DNA of 51,910 nt from Bradyrhizobium sp. sGM-13 (lineage in GTDB: Bacteria; Pseudomonadota; Alphaproteobacteria; Rhizobiales; Xanthobacteraceae). Below are positions 26,097 to 33,233 of the stretch, in pieces (the stretch's first letter is position 1; every line of letters starts with the position of its first letter). Location: contig NZ_JAGWDK010000036.1 of NCBI RefSeq assembly GCF_018398875.1, positions 1-51,910 of the forward strand, read 5' to 3'. A program made the translations under genes and the position numbers. The notes beneath the pieces are model-generated. The model was given only the letters and a program-made list of their open reading frames with translations. It made no database searches and had not been told where the DNA came from.

Positions 26097-26291
26097 TTAC
26101 GCATCGTTCGCGGGATGGCTGGTGAACCCGGCCATCCAAGCGTCGATTTCTGCCGCATCAAAAAAACGCGAGCGTCCAATATAGATCGGGGAGGGCAGGC
26201 TATTCGTGCGCAGCTTCACGTGCCGCTCAAACGTTGAGCGCGGCATGTCGAGCTTTCCTCGCACGGTTTCCGACTTAATCAGTTGCTTCAT
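26097..26291 (-). CDS. AlpA-family transcriptional regulator
   Basis: A 64-residue AlpA-type winged-helix protein. KSETVRGKLDMPRSTFERHV forms the helix-turn-helix, PSPIYIGRSRFFD is the wing and AAEIDAWMAGF the closing helix. A GAGG sequence precedes the ATG. It heads a minus-strand operon running into the replication genes. AlpA proteins commonly control excision or replication of integrated elements. Confidence 0.82.
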   Translation of the reverse strand: MKQLIKSETVRGKLDMPRSTFERHVKLRTNSLPSPIYIGRSRFFDAAEIDAWMAGFTSHPANDA

Positions 26292-26388
26292 GTTGGTCCT
26301 CTTGGGGTTGGTGACATCTCAAGAAGTACCGAATAGGAGCGAGAAAATCTGGGTAGAAAGTCGCTAACGGATACCACCCAAAATCAAA

Positions 26389-26422
26389 GGATTATCCTTC
26401 ACATCAAGGGATCATCCGTCAC
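26389..26422. repeat. Two 14-bp direct repeats, possible operator
   Basis: GGATTATCCTTCAC (26389-26402) and GGATCATCCGTCAC (26409-26422) are spaced by one 20-bp period, upstream of the AlpA-family gene on the minus strand and overlapping the 3' end of the gene before it. An inverted GTGGGTGATGGAT follows at 26424-26436. Could be binding sites of a local regulator. Confidence 0.35.
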
Positions 26423-26975
26423 CGTGGGTGATGGATTGACTTTTTTGCAACTTCGTCTTCAGGCGTTTCCAGATTTTCTCGATTTGGTCGAGTTCAAGGC
26501 CCGCATATCCGCTGTCCTTGACGATCTGCCGAGCGCGTCCAGGTCTCACACCTCTTGCGGTCAACGACTGAAGTGCTCCGAATATCCGAATGTCGCGCCA
26601 TTCGATTTGCAGTTGCCCAACGGGATTTTCGTGGGCCTTGCCGCGCCACGCAGCGTAGAGTTCTTTCGCGCGAAAATTGACAATGCGGTCTTTATGGTTG
26701 GCCGTCCTGTTCTTCTTCTGGTCCTCCAGATTTTCTTTCGGGGGCCGCGATGTAGCCGCAAGCAAGTCAAACTCATTCTGAATTACCTTTCCAGCAGCCT
26801 CGCTCACGCATGCGGCAAAACGATCAACCTCAGCCTGAATCACGCGCGGCACGGGCCGGGTGTATATTTGAGCAAGACTGTATGCCCGCCAAGCCGCCGC
26901 TGGATTCTTGGTCCGCTCGAAAAAATCAGTCATTTCGGCAATCTCATTGCCGACCAAATCGGGGAGTAGTGCCAT
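26412..26975 (-). CDS. Hypothetical protein beside the integrase
   Basis: A 187-residue, mostly helical protein starting MALLPDLVGNEIAEMTDFFE. The middle is basic (DQKKNRTANHKDRIVNFR) and the end is GYAGLELDQIEKIWKRL. The second half may form a helix-turn-helix (RPGRARQIVKDSGYAGLEL). It starts 3 bp after the integrase stop, so it is probably co-transcribed with it. Could be an accessory DNA-binding factor. Function unknown. Confidence 0.62.
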   Translation of the reverse strand: MALLPDLVGNEIAEMTDFFERTKNPAAAWRAYSLAQIYTRPVPRVIQAEVDRFAACVSEAAGKVIQNEFDLLAATSRPPKENLEDQKKNRTANHKDRIVNFRAKELYAAWRGKAHENPVGQLQIEWRDIRIFGALQSLTARGVRPGRARQIVKDSGYAGLELDQIEKIWKRLKTKLQKSQSITHGDG

Positions 26976-26978
26976 CGG

Positions 26979-28250
26979 TCAGCCCTCTAACGCCTTGAAC
27001 TGCACAACATTCGACTCGCGCGCCACCATCAGATTGGCGAGGAAGTCCGCCCATAAGTTAAGCGCGTGCCGCTTCTCGGCAGCAAAGGTGTGAAGCTGAT
27101 AGACCGCCATCACGCCGCGCATTTGATGGTTCAGCACCCGTTCAACCACTCCAACCTCTATCCCCAGATTGGGCATGGTGGTGGCGGCCGTGCGTCGCAA
27201 ATCGTGAAGTCGCCAGGGCTCGATTCTAACTTCGTCTGGATCGTCACCGACCGCCGCCGCGTCTTCTCGCGCGATCTCCAGCATCACTTCGTCAATGCGC
27301 GCCTTGGCGTGGGTGGCAGAGAACGAGGGGAACACACGGGGCGAGTCCTTGATCTGGTCCATGCTGGTCAGAATCTCGACAGCGACCGGGGCAAGGGGGA
27401 CGATATGAGGGTTGCCGTTCTTCGAGTCTGGGAGGGTCCACAATGGCGCGTCGCTGGTCAGGTCGAGTTTCAACCATTCCATGTTGGCGACCTCGCTAAA
27501 CCGCTGCGCCGTCAGCAAGAGCAGATGGGCGAATTGACGCCGGGGCCATTCGAGCCGTTCGATTGCCCGCAGCAAGAGCCGCAATTCACCGTTGGTCAGG
27601 ATTCGTTTACGCGAAACTTCTTTGACGACAGCGGTTCCGTCAAACGGGTTCTTTTCGACCAGTTCTTTGGTGATGCACCATTGAAAGAAGTGCCGCCCAT
27701 ACGCGCGGAGCCGCTTCGACTGGATCGGCGCACGCGCCTTGACCGTGTCGAGAACCCGGATTGCATCGCTGCGCTGGATGTCGTCCACGCGCCTCTTGGC
27801 CCAACCCTTTAATTCCTTGTCGAGAACCCGCCGCACCTCCCGGCCGGACTTCAATCCATCGGCGTGGTCGCCGTAGTAGCGCACGAGCACGTTCGCGACC
27901 GTGTCCTCCCGGCGCCGGGCTTCCTTCTCCTCCGCAGCGATCCTAGCGGCTTCCGCCTTGCGCGTAGCGCGCTTCTGGTCGGCCGGGTCCGCGCCCATTG
28001 CGCGTTGTCGGCGTGCATCACCAGCCGCCTCACGGGCCTGTACAAGCGTAAGCGCGCCGGGACCGCTTGCAGGGCCAAGCACTACAGTCACGTCTTGCTT
28101 GTCACCCCGTCGGAACCTGTAGACGAACGTCCGCACTCCCGACGGATACACCAGCACCCGCAAGCCCGGATGACCGATATCGGGCAGGGCGTAGCGCTTC
28201 GCTCGCGGTTTTGCGTGCTCGATCGCCAACGCAGTAAGCGGTCTTTTCAT
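26979..28250 (-). CDS. int: Tyrosine site-specific recombinase (integrase)
   Basis: A 423-residue phage-type integrase of the kind with an N-terminal DUF4102 arm-binding domain (ALPDIGHPGLRVLVYPSG, FVYRFRRG), then a core-binding domain (about 115-210) and a catalytic domain. Catalytic residues fit Arg250 (LLLTAQRFSEV), Lys277, His349-x-x-Arg352 (HDLRRTA), His375 and Tyr384 (VYQLHTF). A strong GGGGGAG ribosome-binding site precedes the ATG. The gene lies 162 bp from the right att copy and reads inward, as expected of the enzyme that integrated this element into tRNA-Tyr. All catalytic residues are intact, so it may still act. Confidence 0.95.
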   Translation of the reverse strand: MKRPLTALAIEHAKPRAKRYALPDIGHPGLRVLVYPSGVRTFVYRFRRGDKQDVTVVLGPASGPGALTLVQAREAAGDARRQRAMGADPADQKRATRKAEAARIAAEEKEARRREDTVANVLVRYYGDHADGLKSGREVRRVLDKELKGWAKRRVDDIQRSDAIRVLDTVKARAPIQSKRLRAYGRHFFQWCITKELVEKNPFDGTAVVKEVSRKRILTNGELRLLLRAIERLEWPRRQFAHLLLLTAQRFSEVANMEWLKLDLTSDAPLWTLPDSKNGNPHIVPLAPVAVEILTSMDQIKDSPRVFPSFSATHAKARIDEVMLEIAREDAAAVGDDPDEVRIEPWRLHDLRRTAATTMPNLGIEVGVVERVLNHQMRGVMAVYQLHTFAAEKRHALNLWADFLANLMVARESNVVQFKALEG

Positions 28251-28265
28251 TAGCTCCCCCTTTCA

Positions 28266-28285
28266 AGCCCCACTCTAAGCCCCAC
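28266..28285 (+). promoter_or_regulatory. Candidate integrase arm-type sites, right end
   Basis: AGCCCCAC occurs at 28266-28273 and 28278-28285, with the same 12-bp period as the pair at 4107-4126. A third, inverted copy (GTGGGGCT) lies at 28376-28383, just inside the att repeat. All are between the integrase start and attR. Confidence 0.45.
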
Positions 28286-28411
28286 AAAATACCTAGCTGT
28301 AGTGGTATTTCGGGAGATGTAATCAGCTATCAATAGGGAGCTATATCCTTGATTGGAAGAGAATTTTTTGTCCCAGTGGGGCTTCGTGGTAATCGTTGAA
28401 ACCACAAGATG

Positions 28412-28470
28412 GCTGACTGTAAATCAGCCGCCGTATGGCTTCGAAGGTTCGAGTCCTTCCTTCCCCACCA
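28412..28470 (+). repeat. attR: 59-bp copy of the tRNA-Tyr 3' end
   Basis: Identical to 3981-4039. It lacks the 5' half of the tRNA and so is not a functional tRNA gene. Confidence 0.93.
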
Positions 28471-28608
28471 CCTTGTTTTTGTTGAAACGATTTCCGCTAA
28501 GCCCTTCGGGGCCGTAAGCAATCGCGGCTTCATGATGTGTTCACGCAGCAGCGAACGGTACTGTCGGTATTCCGAACCCAATATCCTAAGTTGATTTCGC
28601 GGTGCCAG

Positions 28609-28755
28609 TTAGCCGACGCCGTAAGGCTTGTTGAGAAATAGTCGCGGTTACCTAGTGCCTTCGCGTAGCGATCGATTGCGACGGTCATCGCCTGAACGTG
28701 CTGATAGCGGTAGCCCTCTCGCGCTGCCCGCTGCCGCAACTCGGCAAGCGCGCCA
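28609..28755 (-). pseudogene. Frameshifted C-terminal fragment of a rhizobial small protein, copy 1
   Basis: Reads LAELRQRAAREGYRYQHVQA, then MTVAIDRYAKALGNRDYF. A one-base deletion then breaks the frame; after correction it ends LNKPYGVG with a stop at 28609-28611. It corresponds to copy 2 at 29500-29648 over about 140 bp. The 5' part does not resemble a gene start. A decayed fragment. Confidence 0.55.
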
Positions 28756-29080
28756 TGGTCTTCGTAACCGTGGCCGCAATTATTTTCGTTCGCGCCAGGC
28801 TGTCGCGGTAGGAAGTGCTTGCCAGGGTGAACAAGACGGCCCTAGCGAGATGCGCCAGAGCCGTCCACTTCCGGCGGGAGCCTGTTTGGCGACGCAAACC
28901 GGAAGCCACCGAATCGACTCATTCAAGCCAACATCGTTCCTAATAGAGGGCCCGACGCTCGACGATTCCAGACGACACGCGCCCGGCCTTACCACCGCGG
29001 TCACGCCTAAAGAGATTTGCGTTTGCTCGGAACGTTCGAATAAACGCGCTGGTTGTTCTATCATTATGAAAGGACAACCC
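28756..29080. other. Stretch without a supported gene
   Basis: About 325 bp between the decayed fragment and the secreted Gly/Ala-rich gene. No supported open frame. It presumably contains that gene's promoter near its right edge. Confidence 0.35.
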
Positions 29081-29404
29081 ATGAAGCTCACGACAATCGC
29101 TTTGGCGTCAGTCCTGACGCTCGGGTCCACACTCGCATTTGCACAAGCTGGTAGTTCTAGCGATGCCGCTGCTGCCGGCGGCGCGACGGGCGGACCGGCC
29201 GGGGCTGGTTCTTCCACCGCAGTCAAGGGCGACGCGACGGGTCCCAGCGACACCCGGGACAGTGCACAAGGCTCCGGTTCGGGCGATGCCTCAGCCGCTG
29301 CCGCCGGTGGTGCGACTGGTGGGCCAGCTGGGGCTGGTTCCTCCAGTGCTGTTAAGAGCGACACCAACACCACAGGCTCTTCAAAAGACCCCGTCCGGCG
29401 CTAA
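29081..29404 (+). CDS. Secreted Gly/Ala/Ser-rich protein
   Basis: A 107-residue protein with a signal peptide (MKLTTIALASVLTLGSTLAF, cleavage after Ala-Gln-Ala-like sequence near 24). The mature part holds two copies of a GGATGGPAGAGSS repeat separated by a Thr/Asp/Ser-rich linker. The AAAGGA ribosome-binding site before 29081 is good. Low-complexity exported proteins like this are common in Bradyrhizobium. A second, unrelated Gly-rich secreted protein lies at 29967. Function unknown. Confidence 0.7.
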   Translation: MKLTTIALASVLTLGSTLAFAQAGSSSDAAAAGGATGGPAGAGSSTAVKGDATGPSDTRDSAQGSGSGDASAAAAGGATGGPAGAGSSSAVKSDTNTTGSSKDPVRR

Positions 29405-29499
29405 CAACCATCAGAAGAGAATGAAGCGCGACACAGTTTTTTGCTTCGACCGGCGAGTTGCGCGAGTCGGGCCTCTTCGTTGCCGTCGTCTTTCGAGTC

Positions 29500-29648
29500 T
29501 CAGGCTACGCCGTAGGGCTTGTTGAGAAAATAATCGCGGTTGCCGAGCGCCTTCTCAGCGTACTGATCGATCGCGACCGTGATCGCCTGGACGTGCTGAT
29601 AACAGTAGCCTTCACGCGCGGCCCGCTGGCGCAATTCGGCCAGCGCCA
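29500..29648 (-). pseudogene. C-terminal fragment of a rhizobial small protein, copy 2
   Basis: Reads LAELRQRAAREGYCYQHVQA, then ITVAIDQYAEKALGNRDYF and LNKPYGVA, with a stop at 29500-29502. The frame is intact here, but upstream it runs into the antisense of another gene, so the true N-terminus is missing. It is a paralogous copy of 28609-28755. Confidence 0.5.
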
Positions 29649-29653
29649 TAAGC

Positions 29654-29897
29654 CCCTTTGCCGATCCGGAAAAAAGCCGCCGCCGGATCCTCGAGATCGC
29701 CAACTCGGTCGAGGCGGTGCAGGACGGCCGTATTAGTATCGAGAAAATCAACGGGCCGTTTCTTTTTCGAGATGGCGGCAGCCCGGCCGAGTACGCCGCT
29801 GGCCTCGAGCTCGCGATCGACCGCGGCTGGCTCACGCTGCATAAGTCAGGGACTTTCGTCACCTTCACGCCCCCCCGGCGCTGAGCTATTTGCCTGA
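29654..29897 (+). pseudogene. Rhizobial hypothetical gene, 5' truncated and frameshifted
   Basis: The + strand reads FADPEKSRRRILEIANSVEA, then GGSPAEYAAGLELAIDRGWL and HKSGTFVTF. In a run of seven C (29870-29876) the frame slips: as it stands it ends at 29882-29884, while a one-base correction gives TPPGAELFA and a stop at 29895-29897, a more natural ending. No start codon lies upstream because the copy-2 fragment abuts it. Resembles a short hypothetical protein common in Bradyrhizobium. Confidence 0.6.
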
Positions 29898-29966
29898 CGC
29901 ACTAGTCCGGGTGCCACCATGCCGGCTTCAACGGTTAGATGTTTCTGGTCGGCAATGTCGGCCGAT

Positions 29967-30272
29967 TTACTTCCTCGGCCTTTTCATTTCATCGTCTGGC
30001 GTCCTCACGTCGGCAGGGCTACGGGTGCTGTCAACTCGGGCGGGCGGGCCCCCTCCGCCGGCAGCACCGCCAGAACCGGTTCCGCCCGCGCTGCCGTCAC
30101 TGGCGCCTCCGCTTCCTGCGCCGCCGGCACCGGCGCCTCCGCTACCTGCGCCGGCACCCGCGGCACCCGCGCCTGCACCGCCCGCGCCCCCGGCTCCTCC
30201 GGCACCTTGGGCGACAGCCAACGTTGAGCCGAGCCCAAAGAACAACACTAACGCGATCGCTGATATTCTCAT
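29967..30272 (-). CDS. Secreted glycine-rich protein
   Basis: A 101-residue protein. The AAGGAGAACC ribosome-binding site before 30272 is strong. The signal peptide (MRISAIALVLFFGLGSTLAV) is followed by about 55 residues made almost only of Gly, Ala and Ser, and a short charged tail (RTPDDEMKRPRK). Probably a structural or surface protein. No known domain. Confidence 0.66.
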   Translation of the reverse strand: MRISAIALVLFFGLGSTLAVAQGAGGAGGAGGAGAGAAGAGAGSGGAGAGGAGSGGASDGSAGGTGSGGAAGGGGPPARVDSTRSPADVRTPDDEMKRPRK

Positions 30273-30444
30273 GGTGGTTCTCCTTGCAACCATGGAAGCA
30301 CCGGTAATTTTTCAGGCTTTGCCCCGTTCCTATTTTTTGCTGCGGCAAAATGCGTGGACGCAACATCAGCGCGATAGGAACCATTCCTCGCGTAGAACCT
30401 AAGCTAGAGCAGCAATCGCCCGGCGCAACGCAGGGAGGAAGGAC

Positions 30445-30630
30445 ATGATACTGAATTCAAAGAAGCCACTAAGCCCCGAAGATTTTCCCGTAGATGTCGA
30501 AGGTCAGAAGATAAAGAAGCAGGATGGTACTCCCATCGCAGATGCGGAGACTCCCGCCGTCGCTGCCGAAATCGCAGAGCGCCTTAACGAAAACGAAGAC
30601 AGGCGCGAAGAAGACAAGTGGTCAGCCTGA
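30445..30630 (+). CDS. Small rhizobial conserved hypothetical protein
   Basis: A 61-residue acidic protein starting MILNSKKPLSPEDFPVDVEG and ending in an NENEDRREEDKWSA tail. A GGAGGAAGGAC ribosome-binding site lies just upstream. I recognise the pattern as typical of Bradyrhizobium small proteins. Unlike its neighbours the frame is intact. Function unknown. Confidence 0.72.
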   Translation: MILNSKKPLSPEDFPVDVEGQKIKKQDGTPIADAETPAVAAEIAERLNENEDRREEDKWSA

Positions 30631-30740
30631 CCTTTTGCGACCCAAAACTCGAATTCTGTCGAGCCGTTCCTAACGTCCGAGCCGCCGCTCGACCCCCGTT
30701 CGGCTGGTGCCCACCTTTCTTGACCGCCTTCTTCACTGCA

Positions 30741-30869
30741 GCCGCCGAAATCGCTCACCGGGGAATCTGGGTCGAGCCGGAGCTGATGGCCGAGATCGAA
30801 TACCGGGCGAAGTCGGCCGAGGGCAAGGTGAGGCATCCATTCTTCAAGGGCCTACGGGAGGATCTGTAG
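30741..30869 (+). pseudogene. C-terminal scrap of an ATP-dependent DNA ligase
   Basis: Reads GIWVEPELMAEIEYRAKSAE, then GKVRHPFFKGLREDL and a stop. This is the conserved end of ATP-dependent DNA ligases of the LigD type (OB-fold C-terminus). Nothing upstream resembles the ligase core, so only the last ~40 codons remain. Confidence 0.72.
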
Positions 30870-31084
30870 ATGGATGCCTTTGATCGGGTCTGGCGATGGG
30901 CAGAGAAGCCGCTGGATAGCCCGCTCACCATTCCGCCGACATTCACCACGCGGTCATGTCGTTGCCGCCGGCAGAGCGGCGCGATCGCTCCACCGTCAAC
31001 CACGCCGTGCGCCAGGCGTTGGAGAGATCAGATGAAAATCCCGCGCAACACCGGCCGACATCGACAATCGCGACCGGCCGGTGA
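30870..31084 (+). pseudogene. Frameshifted small rhizobial gene
   Basis: An ATG at 30870, directly after the ligase stop, begins MDAFDRVWRWAEKPLDSPLT. After Ile-Pro the frame is lost. One missing base there restores DIHHAVMSLPPAERRDRST, then VNHAVRQALERSD, with a stop at 31082-31084. A small conserved protein that often follows ligD-like genes is the likely ancestor. Confidence 0.62.
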
Positions 31085-31275
31085 TCGAACATCTCGGAAA
31101 CTGTCCGGTTTCCGACGCACTGGTCGAATGCGCGACCTCGCCCAAGTGATGGCGCATATGCATGACGAGCAGGCGCCCCCAGTAGCTACGAAAAGTTCTG
31201 CGACGAGCGCTGTCTATTTCCCTGGTCTGTTTCAGAACCGGACGAAACTAGACTGACGGCGGCTAGTTAACTTTG

Positions 31276-31707
31276 ATGGAATACAAGGGCATCCCGTTGT
31301 GCAGATGGCCAACCCCAACTGGCTGGAAGTGGACCGTGCAGGTTCCCGGTAACCGGCCAAGATCCGGGTCGGAGTTGAGTCGCGCTCTCGCAATTCGCTT
31401 TGCGGAAATCGCTATTGATAGAGCGATCGCGAAGCAGCCGATGCACAGGAAGGACTTGCGATTTCCGCTGGCAACCGAACAGGCAAAATTAGAGCAACGG
31501 TCCTGTAGCTTGGCAGTGCCACAAGAGGATCCAATGACTCAACAGCGTAGACGCTCGAACACGAGAAAACCCTCAAAGAGCGGCTGGCGGAAGAGGCTCA
31601 ACGCCTCAAAGCGGCGGCAGATACGCTGCCTCCCGGGACTGACCGCGAACGGCTTCTACAGCGGGCCCGAGAAGCTGATACGACCGCTCACCTTGACGAG
31701 TGGCTGA
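31276..31707 (+). CDS. Small hypothetical protein reading through into a downstream gene
   Basis: Starts MEYKGIPLCRWPTPTGWKW and contains AIRFAEIAIDRAIAK; the first ~65 residues look like a known type of small rhizobial protein. The frame then has no stop and continues through the untranslated leader into the start of the next, frameshifted gene, ending at 31707. The true protein is probably only the first part, or the gene has lost its stop codon. Confidence 0.45.
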   Translation: MEYKGIPLCRWPTPTGWKWTVQVPGNRPRSGSELSRALAIRFAEIAIDRAIAKQPMHRKDLRFPLATEQAKLEQRSCSLAVPQEDPMTQQRRRSNTRKPSKSGWRKRLNASKRRQIRCLPGLTANGFYSGPEKLIRPLTLTSG

Positions 31708-31769
31708 GCTCGCCCGGCTTGCAACCTCCCAGGCCGTTGGAAAATTCACTTGCCGATCAGAAGAAGTAA
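31534..31769 (+). pseudogene. Frameshifted small rhizobial gene
   Basis: Begins MTQQRRRSNTRK, with an extra base in an A-run near 31565. In the shifted frame it reads TLKERLAEEAQRLKAAADTL, then PPGTDRERLLQRAREAD and EWLSSPGLQPPRP, stopping at 31767-31769. The ancestor is a short conserved helical protein ending in the SPGLQPP motif seen in Bradyrhizobium. Confidence 0.62.
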
Positions 31770-31940
31770 GGCGGCTCAGGCGAGAGGGGCCCCCAGCGGC
31801 GGCACCGGGACTAGCAATCGTTCTTATTTTTCTTGCCCGGCCGAATGGAAACTCGCGATGCGGGATGATGCATCAGACCCGACGACGCAGCCGCGCAAAA
31901 CTGCTAAGTTGGAGGGAGCCTAATAAGGGGGCGAAGCCAG

Positions 31941-32636
31941 ATGAATCGCCTGATCGCTTCACTGCCGGCCGATGCGCGGGAGCTCCTCGAACCAGAACTT
32001 CAACGTGTCCCGCTCGTGAAAGGTGAGGTGCTCTACCGGCCCGATGAACCGGTCGATTACGTGTTTTTCCCACACGGCGGATTGATCTCGCTGGTCGTTA
32101 CAATGGAGTCAGGCCAAACAGCCGAGGTGTCGTTGATCGGCCGCGATAGCATTGTGTGCTCAGCGGTCGCTCTGGACGTTCAAGACGCCATCGATCAGGC
32201 AACTGTTGAGCTTGACACCGCTGCATCCCGCATGAATTCGGCAGCGTTCATCCGGGCATATCGCTCTCACGACAAACTGCGCACCATAGTGAACCGGCAT
32301 CATGCCCTTTTCATTGCCGAGGGTAGACAGTCCACCGCGTGCAACGCGATCCATCAGGTGCACCCGCGTCTATGCCGCTGGCTAGCAAACGCGCGTGATC
32401 AGTCCGGCGTAGATGACCTGCAACTCACGCAGGATTTCCTGGCCCGAATGTTGGGAGTTCAGCGGACCACGGTCAATCAAATCTGTGGCGATCTCAGTGC
32501 CGAGGGTATAATCGACACCAGCCGCGGCCATATCCGGATACTTCGGCTCGATATTCTGCGGGATCGGGCATGCGAGTGTTACGGGATTCTCCGCAAGCGC
32601 TTCACACACCTATTTCCAGACTGGCAGTTCGATTGA
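31941..32636 (+). CDS. Crp/Fnr-family transcriptional regulator
   Basis: A 231-residue regulator. The N-terminal cyclic-nucleotide-type beta roll includes KGEVLYRPDEPVDYVFF and GLISLVV. The C-terminal winged helix reads LTQDFLARMLGVQRTTVNQI and GDLSAEGIIDTSRGHIRI. The FNR iron-sulfur cysteine cluster and the CRP phosphate-binding Arg/Ser pair are not evident, so the ligand is unknown. Downstream is a terminator. It is the only long intact gene between the two tRNA-Tyr copies. Related to the regulator at 33234 but divergent in sequence. Confidence 0.86.
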   Translation: MNRLIASLPADARELLEPELQRVPLVKGEVLYRPDEPVDYVFFPHGGLISLVVTMESGQTAEVSLIGRDSIVCSAVALDVQDAIDQATVELDTAASRMNSAAFIRAYRSHDKLRTIVNRHHALFIAEGRQSTACNAIHQVHPRLCRWLANARDQSGVDDLQLTQDFLARMLGVQRTTVNQICGDLSAEGIIDTSRGHIRILRLDILRDRACECYGILRKRFTHLFPDWQFD

Positions 32637-32661
32637 GCCCGCCCGGCCAGCGCAAAAAAAA

Positions 32662-32690
32662 GCCCAGCGGGTTCGCTGGCCCCCTTTTTT
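32662..32690 (+). terminator. Rho-independent terminator
   Basis: A hairpin built on CCAGCG (32664-32669) and CGCTGG (32674-32679), followed by TTTTTT. It lies just after the Crp/Fnr-type gene. Confidence 0.75.
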
Positions 32691-32724
32691 AGCCTGAGGA
32701 AATCGCGCACTGATGCGATGCCTG

Positions 32725-32820
32725 CTAATTATGACCGTTCTTATCCTGAGCCGCCGAGTGATGGCGCATATGCATGGCGAGCAGGCGCTCGAATTGACGG
32801 GTAAGCCAAAGGCGGATGAA
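32725..32820 (-). pseudogene. Gene fragment with an MHMRHH motif
   Basis: Reads RLWLTRQFERLLAMHMRHH and a short tail. A 36-bp stretch encoding the same RLL.MHMRHH core recurs at about 31140-31178, inverted with respect to the coding sense of its neighbours. Both look like debris from a short gene. Confidence 0.33.
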
Positions 32821-33057
32821 CAATAGATCAGCGCGACGAGCTGAGGGATATCGGGAACACTCAGCGGATTGACCGGATGATGGCGATGGAGATCGCGGCA
32901 AGCACGACCAAGACGGCAGAACCAGCAATCCAGTACATGATATCCATAGCGCGAAACGCGCCGCCCCAGCGAACGTTCTTTTTTAGATCACTGCCAAGCG
33001 CTCTCTACCCGCGCTTGAAATTGCCCGCGCATGTGGCGGAGGGCGGGAATGACAAAA

Positions 33058-33107
33058 AAATCAGCCGCCGTATGGCTTCGAAGGTTCGAATCTTTCCTTC
33101 CCCACCA
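33058..33107 (+). repeat. Diverged 50-bp remnant of the tRNA-Tyr 3' end
   Basis: Matches the tRNA-Tyr 3' end from AAATCAGCC through CCA with two substitutions in the T arm. It is shorter and older-looking than the exact att repeats. It lies 4.6 kb beyond attR and appears to mark the original downstream edge of an earlier insertion. Confidence 0.82.
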
Positions 33108-33227
33108 GCCTTCGCTCGCTCCGCGAGCTACGGCTAGGCAAGCCCGATCGTAGTAGCGAAGGCTGCCGCGCCGAAGTGCGAAGGGGCGTAGGCGGGCTGT
33201 GGCCGCGAGCTACGGCTAGGCCAACCC
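33108..33227. repeat. Palindromic repeat block after the tRNA-Tyr remnant
   Basis: GC-rich, palindrome-rich DNA (GCTCGC..GCGAGC; GCCGCGAGCTACGGCTAG, twice in part). It shares long segments with 34962-35056, which likewise begins immediately after a tRNA CCA. REP-like elements of this kind are scattered in Bradyrhizobium. Confidence 0.6.
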
Positions 33228-33233
33228 CGAAAT

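Larger units (their letters stand above)
3981..28470. mobile_element. 24.5-kb integrated element in the tRNA-Tyr 3' end
   Basis: The element is bounded by exact 59-bp direct copies of the tRNA-Tyr 3' end (3981-4039 and 28412-28470). A tyrosine integrase lies 162 bp inside the right end. It contains a primase-polymerase, a RepA-like helicase, AlpA-type regulators, a candidate origin, a large Avs-like NTPase gene, several unknown genes and a few decayed ones. No capsid, portal, tail, lysis, relaxase or type IV secretion genes are recognisable. That points to a genomic island or satellite that needs help for transfer. Excision should regenerate one tRNA 3' end. Confidence 0.88.

Noticed and set aside
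28412..28470. Second tRNA-Tyr gene
   Set aside because: Only the 3' 59 nt are present; the 5' acceptor strand and D arm are missing, so it is attR and not a tRNA.
32877..33137. 86-codon + strand open frame
   Set aside because: It runs through the tRNA-Tyr remnant and the palindromic repeat and has no coding-like motif.
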